A program made the position numbers and the translations under genes. A DNA stretch of 64,000 nt from Hippopus hippopus. Lineage: Eukaryota; Mollusca; Bivalvia; Cardiida; Cardiidae. This document shows positions 10,301 to 22,300 of this stretch, one piece after another. Where the stretch lies: the NCBI GenBank assembly GCA_946811185.2, contig OX328097.1:56263063-56327062 (forward strand). Reading direction: 5' to 3'. Position 1 is the first letter of the stretch. The number at the start of each line of letters is the position of its first letter. The notes under the pieces are model-generated. The model did not search any database and was not told where the DNA came from. It was given only the letters and a program-made list of their open reading frames with translations.

Positions 10301-13300
10301 CAATTTCTTGTTTTCTAAAATTGATTGAATGGTACCTTTTTAACTCTTTACCAGACAACAAATTTGGACTCAATCAAATTCAAAGCATTTGCAGACAACT
10401 AAATAAATGTAGCTCAAATGATGAATTTTGTCTTTCATAGGGTAGAAAACATTGTGGGAAAAGGAGTAAATGCTGGTTACCAGCATTTTCTCCTTTTTCC
10501 ACAATGTTTTCTAAAGGCTCCTTTCACAGGGTTGTTAAAAGTCTGGGTTGTGTGGTAAAGGGTTAAAGACAAACCCCACCATTCGAGCAACAAATAGTTT
10601 GTTGTCTGCAGATGCTTTCAGTATGGATAATTCTAAAGTACTTTTGTCATTGAAATAATATAATTCTATTGTTCCATTACTGTCTTGAATCAGAAATTTT
10701 CATCAACAGTCTAATCATGTAACTTTTATTTTAGGCAAGCGAGAGTGTGTCTTTAGACCTTCTTACATATGCTGATCTAGAGTCACTGCGACAGCGGAAA
10801 GCAGGAAGTGCAGGGAAGCCATCTGCTCCACCACCACAGAGGACAGTGTCGCTGAATTCCAAACGTTACTTGATACTTACATACACGGTTGAGTTTGACA
10901 GGTATCTGCTATTGGACTGTTTCTACTTTACTGTCTCAGCCAATTTCAGTCTTACTTAATTGTTAACCACACTGTAGAATTTCAGACCTGTCTTAAACAC
11001 TGTGGCTGTTTTCCGATAAAAAATAAGTGGAGCCTATGCTCCATGGATGTAAGAAATCTTCCTATTGTAATAAATTTCATGAAGCCTTTAGAGAACAAAA
11101 AATGGACCAAGCCCAGATTCAAACTCACAACCACTAGATACAAGTCCAGTCAATTCATGTGTACTAACTGGACAACCAAGGCTCTGCAAATGTCAGGATA
11201 GATGACGACACATATTTTTTTTTTCAATGGTGTATTAAATAACCACTGCCAGAAACTGCTTTATCAGAAGTAAAGACTAGGGGAGAATTCGAGAGTTCAA
11301 AAAGGTAACATGACCTTAGTGCCACACTAAAATCTATCATGTTGTTGGAAGTCATTAGGATTGTCCCAACGAGACACACGATAAAAGTATTGGGAAAGAA
11401 AGAAAGATCCTAACCCTTAAAGTGCCTTTCACAACTATAGTTGCCTTTGCGGCTAGTATAGATCAAGATCAGGCTGCACAGAATGTGCAGCCTGATCTTT
11501 GATCTATACTGTCCACTTGGCTGAATTACTTTAGACAAAAGCAGTCTTGAAATTGTGATAATTTGGGTCTTATTTCCAGACAGAAAATGTCTGTAAAGGT
11601 GTATACGGAGCTTTAAGGTATTTTTTTTAAGACTCAATGACATCTGTATCTGGACTACAGGCATAGTATCATTTGAACCATACTCTGGCAAAAGGGGGCT
11701 TAATGCATCTCCGTGATGCGTGATACCAAGCAAGTCATCACAGTACTATTCATCCCCGAAATCTGTTTGTATAACAAGCTACTGAATCATGAGGTAAACT
11801 TGGCCTTTGACATGCAGAAAATTGATCAAAAGCAAAAAGTTTCGGCCCAGGTCAGCCTGCGCGGACTGCGCAGGCTGACCTGGGTCGATACTTTTTGCTA
11901 ATGCATTAAGCCTCCTTTTCACAGAGCATGGCTCGTTTATAAAGTCTATTTTAACAGAATACACTATCCTCTACCACTACCATATGTTGGGAAGCCAGAT
12001 CCAAGATTACTACAGGACCAAATTAGAATGTTAAGGGAAGAGATCAAGGCTCTGAAACAGCAGGGACCGTCTGAGTCTAAAAGTAAAGAGGTGGAGAAAC
12101 TGCGCAAGGAGTAAGAGTCTTACACTGTTTTGTAAAGATCTTTTTTGTCATGCTAGATATTTGGAAGCCTAGAACAGGACCTCTTTAATGGGAGCTGCTT
12201 TTGACAGTCTTAAGTTTTTCATTTAACCCTTTACCACATGGCAAAATTTAAGACCTATCCAAATTGAAAGCATTTGCAGACGACAATTTCATAGTGGCTC
12301 AAATGATGCAACTTTTCTTTGATAGGGTAGAAAACTTTGTGGGAAAAGGAGAAAATGCTGGTTACCAGCATTTTCTCCTTTTCCCACAATGTTTTCAAAA
12401 GGCCTCTTTTTTAGGGGCATCAAAAGGCGTCACTGTGTGGTAAAGGGTTAAAGCTTTTGAGTAGGCGGGGACATCTAGCCATTCAGTATTATATTGCATG
12501 CACATTAAAAATTAAACCTAATCCTTCTTTATTTAAAGAGTTCTTACTATCACATCAACATTTTGTTCAAATCTTTTCATCACAACCTTAACTTCATCAT
12601 TTAAAACTTTTGAGTACATAGAGATTGCCCTGTCACTCAGTAATGTCTTTTATGCATATGAAGATCACACATAATCCTTCTCAATTAAACTGTTTTTCTG
12701 TCATCATTTTGTTCAAATCTTTTTCAGTTAACAAATTCCACTTTAATCACCTTTTAATACAGATGTGTGTGCTAAATGACCAAAGCTGTCGATGCGCCAT
12801 AAAAGCAACATTCATCCATTCATTCATTTGTTTGTTCAATTGTTTGTTCATTCATTCGAAGCATAGAAAATGTAATGTTTGTGAAAATAAAATCCTGTCA
12901 AAACATTTTCAATGCTTTCATAGGTTTTTAGTACATCTGGAAGAGACAATTTTTGAGAACATGTTCAAGCAACCATCATCATCAATCTTTATGTTAAAGA
13001 TTTTACATTCTGGTGTCTTTAACATGAAAATAAGTTACATGTATTTTCAAATCAGGTGAAACATTTTATTGCTATTGTATTGTCCATATTACTTTAAAGG
13101 CCCAATAGTGGAAAAAACAAATGAAATCTCAGAAAAATGAATTTTAAAATCGAGCAAAAAGTAAACAAAAGATAGAGTGACCTGGCAAGTTTTAGTCTTT
13201 TTATGAAATTAATCTTTCGGCCAGCAGCTAAGACAGGGACCAACCTAACAATAACAGATTGTCATCTTCACAATGTTTTCCATACTTTTAAATGGTATGA

Positions 13301-16300
13301 TTTAAATTGAAATGCAATTTAACACCTGCTTTGAATTTTTGACCACTATTGGGCCTTTAACCCTTTACCACACGGCAAAATTTAAGACCTATCCAAATTG
13401 AAAGCATTTGTAGACGACAATTTCATAGTGGCTCAAATGAGGCAACTTTTCTTTGATAGGGTAGAAAACTTTGTGGGAAAAGGAGAAAATGCCGGTTACC
13501 AGCATTTTCTCCTTTTCCCACAATGTTTTCAAAAGGCCTCTTTTTCAGGGGCGTTAAAAGGCGTCATTGTGTGGTAATGGGTTAAAGTAATGGAGGCAAT
13601 GCAATATTTCAATACAATTGTTTACTTTTGGCAGCTATTGTCACTTTAATGCAATAAACTAGGGCTAATATTAACCAATCATTCTAGACTACATTTTTAG
13701 TCTAGATTTTGGAAGTAGCATAGTTTATGATTAGATAAACCATAACCCTTAACCACACGGCAAAATTTTAGACCTATCCAAATTGAAATTATTTGCAGAC
13801 GACAATTTCATAGTGGCTCAAATGATGCATTTTTTTTTTTTTTTTTTGATACGGTAGAAAACTTTGTTGGAAAAAGAGAAAATGCTGGTTACCAGCATTT
13901 TCTCCTTTTCCCACAATGTTTTCAAAAGGCATCTTCCTCGGGGTTGTTAAAAGTCGTCATTGAGTGGTAAAGGGTTAAGTCAGTCAGAAACTGTGTTACT
14001 TTGACATTTACAAAATCCTTGAGAATTAGACTAAGAATGGCATTAAGAATAGCTGGTGAATATGGGCCCAGTATCCAGATGGTCATAATTTTTTTTCTTT
14101 ACAAGTGCCAAATTTTATTCACATTACTATGATAAAAACAGACATTTTTTTTCACTTTCCAGGTCTGATAATTTACGCAAAGAAAAAGAAGACATAGAGG
14201 CAGAGTTTCTACAGTTTCGTCGTGAGATGAAGAACACAAGTCATGGTAATGCAGTCAAAGAACTCAAAATGTTTAAAAGTATGGCAAGGCAGTTAGAAGA
14301 AGAGCTGTTGAAAGAGAAAACCAAACATCAAAGAAATGCCAGTAAACATGGTCAACAGTACAGGGAACTCTTAGAGGAGGTATCAGTTAACACTTTTCAA
14401 ATTGAACAGCTTTAGACAATTCGAAACTGAAGGCATTTATACATAACAATTAAGGAATTGATGCAATGAACTTTGGTTCTTTGATGGGATAGAAAACATT
14501 GTGAGAAAAGAAGAAAATGCTGGTTACCAGCTTTTTCTCCTTTCCCCACAAACTTCTAAAGCCTTCCTGCAGGGCTGTTTAAACTTGGAACTGTGTGGTA
14601 ATAGATTAACTGAATCCCCCCTTGCAGACAATTTTGTGAATCGTTTAGCAGATAACTGTCACAAATGTTGTTGCCAAAGGAGAAATATGTGTGTAATGAA
14701 CAACTAATCTTTCATCTGTTTGTTTTCTCTTTACCAGACAAAAATGTTGTAGACCTTTCCAAATGGAAAGCTTTTCCAGACAACAAATTTAATGTGACCC
14801 ATATAATGAAGTTTGTCTTCAAAAGAGTTGGAAAGATTGTGGGAAATAATAGATTTTTTATCTCTTTACAGCTTGAAGAAATAAGAGCTTCTGAAAGGAA
14901 TTTACGGGTCAGGGTTAAAAGTCTAACAAATGAACTAGCCCTGTATAAAAGGTATAGTTGCTTTGGTTGACATATTGATACATGTGCAATCAACAATAAC
15001 AAAAAAGAATTATGGTTTAATGCTTTCCTACACAAGCCTGACTTTTAATGACACTGAGAAAAAAGACTGAAAACATGGTGAGGGAAGGAGAAGATGCTGA
15101 TAACAAGCATTTTTTCTTTTTTCCACAGTTTTCTTTCCTATGATAGACAAGTTTCATGTTCTGAGTTAGATTTAATTTGTCATCTGCAAATTCTTTCCAT
15201 TTGGACAAGTCTAAAACTTTATTGTTTGGTATAGAGTTAAAACATGCAGAGTGTTATGTTGTGATAACTTTCCTGGTACTTGTTTTTGATAAGAAAAGCA
15301 TGAGAAAATTGTGTGCAGAACCACGCTATGTCAAAATTTTCTTAGGCAGTGACAGGTAAATACAAGCACCAGGAAAGTTACTACCAAAAAATATTCCTCA
15401 TGAACCTACAACTTTCATGACAAAATTTTGCAATTATTGACATTTTATTCTAAAACAATAAACAAAATGAAACAAATAATGGTGCAGTAGCCAGTAACAT
15501 CATTTGTATTAATGGGGGATGAATATTATATCCTAAAATTTTGACCAATCAAGTTGCAAATCAATACATGCATATTCATCATGCCATATTTCACAGTGTG
15601 TAGATATGGATTTTTTTCTGGTGTGTGTGATATTTTATCTGCCTGCGACAAATGTCTTTTAGTCAGAAAAGTTTCAGGTATATAACAAATATGAAAACAT
15701 TTAGGCAAAGTAAGAAATTTCTTGTTACGGGAAGTTGATGTCATGGCACTTTTAGCTCAGCTGTTTTTTAAGAAAACAGAAGGTTTTGCCATAGCCGGAG
15801 TGTTGTCTGTCTTCTTTGTGCAAAATCTTTTCTCATACCTGTCATTACCAAAGATGTTTACCTCAAAATTGGGATGGTTGTCAACTTTCAAAACAGAAAC
15901 CCATACAAGAAAGGCAGGCAAGTGTGAAATATTTTTGACACAATTATGCCACTCCAGATGTACAACTTTCTCTCAATAAAGTTCAGGATGTACTCATTTG
16001 TTTTATGACATCAATTACTTTAACTGCTGTGTGATTACATGTATTTATTTTTATTCATTTGTTTTATTATTATTTTTTTTTTTTTTCTATTAAAGGGGAA
16101 AGGTGAACTCTTCAAGAAATTCAAGACCATACAGTAGGGAAAGAACAAATTCTGTAGACAGATTATCATCAAGAGAGCGATCTTTATCTAGAGAAAGGGA
16201 GAGGTCCCTCTCTAGGGACCGTTCATTATCCCGTGATGGTTCATGGTCAGATAGATTGTCTTCCAGAGATAGGTCTCGGGACAGATCTAGAGATAAACCT

Positions 16301-19300
16301 TCATCAGGCACCCACAGAAGCAGATTGAGTGATAGATCAAACAATTATAAAAACAGTTTTTCACACAGAAGTAGGACCCCCTCACCATCTCCTGCTGGTA
16401 TTTATAATTTCCACAAAGACAGAGATCTATCAAAGAATGGTGATATAGCCTTTGTTGCAAAGAAGGAGTCCTCTTCCAAATTATTCATGGTTATGGCGAG
16501 TCCTGTTGCAGCTATCCCTGGGTTTCAGGCTCCCTTGGTAACGCACAGGGCTCGAAACCAAGGGGTCACTGGTTCTATTCCCCAGCTCAGCCAAATTCTT
16601 TTCCACAGTTGATGATATTCATTGCAACCAGATTCATTTCTGTCTCGGTGCTGAATATTGTGCAAAAACAGCAAATGATTTTGAAAGAATATTGTGTAGC
16701 ATATTGTGTAGCATATTATCAAAAGAAACTTAGGAAAGCATTAGTCAGTGCATCAGCCATCACATTATAACTGAAATAATCTGAAAAAGGGTGGTAAACA
16801 GCAATCAATGGTTGTCTTGCAAACACATAACTGAACAAGCTAATTTTGTCCTCCCAACAACAAATGCAAACATCATAAAAGGCACAATGTTTTCAAAAGT
16901 CTTCAAAATGAAAAGATTCCCCAGGGTTTAAACTTTGGACTGTTTGATAAAGGGTTAAATCAGCTATAATTCGGAATCATTGCAAGTTTTGATAACCAAA
17001 AATATCACTGAGCCAGACTGTGGCAAAGGGGGATTTAATGCATCACAAGCAAGTCATCACTTAGCCCTTTACCACACAGTCCCTAGTGTTAACGACCCTG
17101 AGGAAGAGCCCTTTTGAAAACATTGTGGGAAAAGGAGAGAATGCTGGTAACCATTTCAAGGACAGCAATCATCTTTTTTGCCACATGTAAATTGTCCCCT
17201 TGAAATGTTTTCAATTTGGACAAGTCTAAAATGTTCTTGTGTGGTAAAGGGTTAATTATGGATCCTAAACTTCATTTTGTCTAACAACCAAGTGAATCTG
17301 GATGTAGAATAGTCCTTTGATATGCAGAAAATTTAACAGTGGCAAAAGGTTTTGACCCAGGTCAGCCTTGGCAGACTGCACAAGCTGACCTGGGTCTATA
17401 CTTTTTTGCAGATTCATTAAACCCCTTTTCACAGAGCATGGCTCATATCTTTTTACCAACAGGTGGTCGTAATCCCAGATTTGACCCATCAGCATATGTG
17501 AAAAATAAAGAAAGAAAGAAAAAAGAGGCACAACTGAAAAAGTAAGTTATCTTTTTGTGTTGATCAGACCTGGGTTCAATTACTTTGAAAAGTAATTAAT
17601 TAATTACAATAAAAATGGAAATGTTTTAATTAAAAAACCATTATAATGACTTGTTTTTTATGAAAGTGATTAATTTAATACAATAATTTTAAGAAAAATG
17701 ATTAACTATTTTTTAAATGTTTGGCATTATATTCATAAATAGATTACGAACTTTAAGAACCAGAGTGCAAAATTTTAGACTCGTCCAAATAAAAAATTTT
17801 TGCATCCCTGGGCTACTTATAAAAATGTGCTACTGATCAATTTAGTTTTTAAACTGCTAAACTACATTGATCAGTAGCACATTTGTATAAGTAGCCTGGG
17901 GGATGCAAAAATTTTTAATTTGGATGAGTCTAAAGTTTAAAATTTCTCCTTTTCCAACACGTTTTTAGAGCCTTTTTCTTCTGGGTCATTTAAAGTCGGG
18001 ATGTTGTGGATAAGGGTTAAATACCAAATATCCAAACATTTTCAAAGATAAGTCTGTTTAGGAGCTATTTCTGTTTTTGCAGCAAATTTTTTGTTCAAGT
18101 GTATTATTCCTATTCAATTAAACCCATTAACACACCCTGGAAATGTTAGGACTGATATTACTTTCTTTGTTTATTGTAGACAGCGACAGCAGAGAGCAAA
18201 TATATCAGGGACATCTATATCCTCTAGTAAACCTTCTCCCACAGCCAGACTTGTAAATAGTAGATTATCAGGTAAACAACACTTCCCTTATCAAATAACC
18301 TCCCATGTTTTCAACGTAATACAGCTATGACGAAATATCTTATCGTACATGCATTTGAGGTAAGCCTGATGTGATATCTTGTGTCATTTACAGAGAAGCA
18401 GGTAAGGTTTTACTCATGGAAATTCCCACATGTGCATGTATGGTTTCACATATTTTGAACTGTAATCCATGGATATGGTTATGTGAGTAAAAGAATCTGA
18501 GATCTGTAGGCAATTGAGATAAAAATTTATTAATTTCAGTCTGAGGTCTTCTTCCAGTTTTTACTCATGGAAAGTCCCATTATGTGCATGTACAGTTTTA
18601 GATGTTTTGACCTGTAATCCATGAATATAGTTATGTGATAAAAAGAATCTGACATACTTAGGCAATTGAGATGAAATTTTTAATAAATTTTCTATGAGGT
18701 TTGCCTTACAATATTTTTCTAGACTTCTTTATTAAAATTTAGTCTCAAAAGCCAACTTACATCAGATCCTATATATCTCTTTACCAAATGACAAAATTTT
18801 AGACTTATCTGCTGTCTAATGTGCTGAATACCAATATTTTCTCCTTTTCCCAAACTGTTTTGAAAGCCTGCTTTCCTGCAGACTTAAAAGCTCAAGCTTG
18901 TTTGGCAAACAGTTATGGGAGCTATGTAGATTTTTATTATCATACCAAACTTCAAAATGTTTTATCACTCAATTGAGTGTGTCAGTCATTTGCAAACCTC
19001 TTTAGATAAGAAGAGAAGTGTAAGAAAGAAACTAAAATATAGATGGTATTTCTTTAGACTGATAGACAGCCTCTTTCGACATTGTTAGATTTAATGCCAG
19101 AATCTCACAAACTCTTATGTTAAATCATCAAAAACATGTGTTGATTATGTGGAATCATATTCAAATAGGTAAGATGAAGTCATAATTATATAGTCTTATA
19201 AAAATAGCCCATTAGATAATCAATATCCCAGTTTTAAACGTCAAAAATCTTTTTTTTTTTTTTTACCAAATGAATCAGGCCACTTTTTCTGCTAATACAA

Positions 19301-22300
19301 AGAACATATATAAAGTATTACATAAACACAAGATGCATGTATCAGGTCAAACTTTAATTTCACAGGTGGAAATCGTGTGACCAGGTCAAGGAATTCATCA
19401 TGTAAGTAAATTGAATACCATTTTCTCAGGTTAATAATTTGTTTACTGTTTAATGTCTTTTTCAACATCATTTGGGTTATATTGTTGTGCACCTATGCTC
19501 TGCTGGAGTTTCTTTTATTTGTACTTGTAACTTTACATAACAGTCTTTCAAAGCTACTGGCTGCTTTCCCAAAGAAAAATTGTCCAAATCATGCTCAGTG
19601 TTGAGAGAGGAATGAGTCTTGTTGCAATGTCTGTCATCTATTCATGGAAAGAATATCACCGGGCTTGAAATGGAACCAGGAACATCTTGGTTTCAAGTCC
19701 TACATGTTGCTGTGTAGCTACCAAGCTATGGCAACACTGTCTAGAGGCACAAAGAGGAGTAGTATTTGCAGGTTTAAAGAGTTACATCTTTTTGTTTCTT
19801 CCGTACAACCTTTGTTCAGGATTTTCATCAGAATCATCTCATCAAGACAATTACAATGAATACTCACAACAGATATTTCGAAGACAGATTGAGAGAATTT
19901 GCAGGCCACTAATCAAATATGTCTCAAATATTTGAATTTGCATTTGAAGGGTAAAATACATTGTGGAAAAAGGAGAAACTACTTCTTACCAGCACTTTCT
20001 TTTTTTTCTCACAATGCTTTTCTACCCTTTAACTGGCAAATCTCAACATTGAGCTGCATTGAGGGTGAAAAACATACATGTAATTGTGAAGATAGAAAAT
20101 AGTGATAACAAGCTATTTTTCCTTTTCCTACAATATTTTCTTCCGTTCAAGGGCAAATTCAAATATTTGAGACACATCTATTTTTTTGCCTGCAATTGTT
20201 TCAATTTGGATGAGTCTAAATAAAATTTTGTCAAGTAAAGAGTTAACCTTTAAATCGCCAAAAAAACCCAAAACATATTTTCAGTGTAGAAAAAAGACCA
20301 AAATAATTACAATTTCAAGGTTACACTAGTCTAGTGTGTTTCACCAAAGTGGACAGTGTAGATCAAAGATCAGGCTGCACATTTTGTGGCCACAAAGGCA
20401 ACTGTAGTTATGAAAGACGCTTTAAGAACTACTGAATACAGCCATAGAGACAGCTCTACTTTGTGCCTTACTAAAAACTGTGCCTGAAGCTGAAAAAGAG
20501 CAGAATTATTTGATAAAGAAAAAGAAGTGTTAACTCTATACCATACAATCCAGAGTTTTAACAACCCTAACAGAAAGCATTGCGGGAAAAGCAGAAAATG
20601 CTGGTTACCAGCATTTTCTTCTTTTCCAACAATGTTTTCTATCCTATCAAAAATTTCACCATCTGAGCAATATATTGTCATCTGTAAATGCTTTCAGTTT
20701 GGATCAGTCTAAAATTTTGTCACTTTGTACAGAATTAAATATGAATTTACTTTTGTAGATGGTAGTCAGGGTGAACTAAGTGATGGAGGAATGTCTGACT
20801 CCTCATATACTGGAAGAAGGTTAGTAAGGTTGCTAGTTTTGAGTTTTAATTGTAAGTGCACCTGTAATAACGTTTTCTCACATCATTCAAAAACAGCTTT
20901 TCCTTTTCCTTCCTTGTATGATCTTGTGATGGAAAGTTTTTTGAAAAAAATTGTGAGAAAAGGAATCAATTGCTCTTGTCAAGCAGTGGCTCCTGTGCTT
21001 TTTTTCGCTGCCTCTTAAAATCATTGAACTCTCAAGTTTGAAAAGATAATCCCACTTCAAATGTGGAAACCTGTTGGTCTTAAAGATGCATCTTTACTCG
21101 TTTTTCAAGCAGTTTTTGGCTACTTTTGAACCCATTTCATCCCTTATTTATGTAACTACAGGGTGTCCGGAAAGTAAGGTAACAGTTTCATATGCCGATA
21201 ACTTTTATAATTGTTATAATATTACAACAAAACAAATATCAAATTAAAGGCCAAGGATGAAATTTTTTCTTAACCGTAAAAAAAGCAGGAAATATGAGTT
21301 GAAGTTGAAATACGATGACATCATTCTAAATGTTGTTGTTTTCAACATGGTGCGGTTGACGTTCGATCAGCGTGTTTTTATTGTGAAGTATTTTTATGAG
21401 AGTAAAAGTGCTAGATACGTACAAAGGAAGTTCAAAACTAATTTTAAGAATGTAAATGTGAGTAGAAAATGTATTTACAAACTCATGAAAAAGTTTGAGG
21501 AACGTGGATCTATAGAAATGCACCAAAATCAGGTCGACCGAAGACAAGCCGAAGTGAGGAAAACATCAATGCAGTCGAAAATTTGCTATTGAACAGCCCT
21601 GATAAGTCAATTAGGAGATCTTCCTCAGAGACAGGCCTTCCAAAAACTGCTGTCCATGATATAGTAAGGAAAGATCTTAAATTGTTTCCATACAAGATAC
21701 AAATTATGCAAAGTCTAACTGTCACTGATCAGGTACAGAGGCTGGATTTTTGTCGCTAGGCCGTTGATATAGCGGACACTTATGCTGATGCGTTTGAAAG
21801 TGTTTGGTTCAGTGATGAATCGCACTTCCTATTGTCCGGACATGTTTGTAAACAAAATATGCGTTTTTGGGCATATGAACAACCACACTGCTTCACAGAG
21901 AGACCGCTGCACAGTGAGAAACTGACTGTATGGTGTGCAATGTCAAGTCATGGTGTTATTGGGCCATATGTCTTTAACGACACGATCAATTCCCAGCGCT
22001 ACCTATTGCTTTTGAAAAACAAGTTTGTTCCCGCGCTTGAGAAGTTGTACCCTACACTGCAAAACACGTGGTTCATGCAGGATGGTGCTACGGCACACAC
22101 ATCTAATACAGTGTTGGACTTTTTATACGATACCTTTGGTGATAGGGTAATATCCAGACAATATCCGGAGGTAAAAGATAGCGGAATATCATGGCCTGCG
22201 CACAGTCTCGACCTCAACCTGTGCGACTTTTTCCTCTGGGTTATCTGAAGTCAAAGGTCTACAGTCCCAAGCCAGACAGCAAAGACATGTTGTTAAAGAA

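Noticed and set aside
12625..13059. 144-codon open frame in CCDC61 intron 4
   Set aside because: Low-complexity ttca/ttgt composition, no family similarity, no splice logic, and it lies between exons already joined in phase.
16090..16344. Minus-strand Leu/Asp/Ser-rich open frame
   Set aside because: Shadow of the Arg/Ser-rich exon 7 of CCDC61.
18394..18401. 8-bp micro-exon (agaagcag) with good AG and GT flanks in CCDC61 intron 9
   Set aside because: Adding eight bases between exons 9 and 10 breaks the frame, whereas direct joining restores GGNRVTRSRN conserved with the family.
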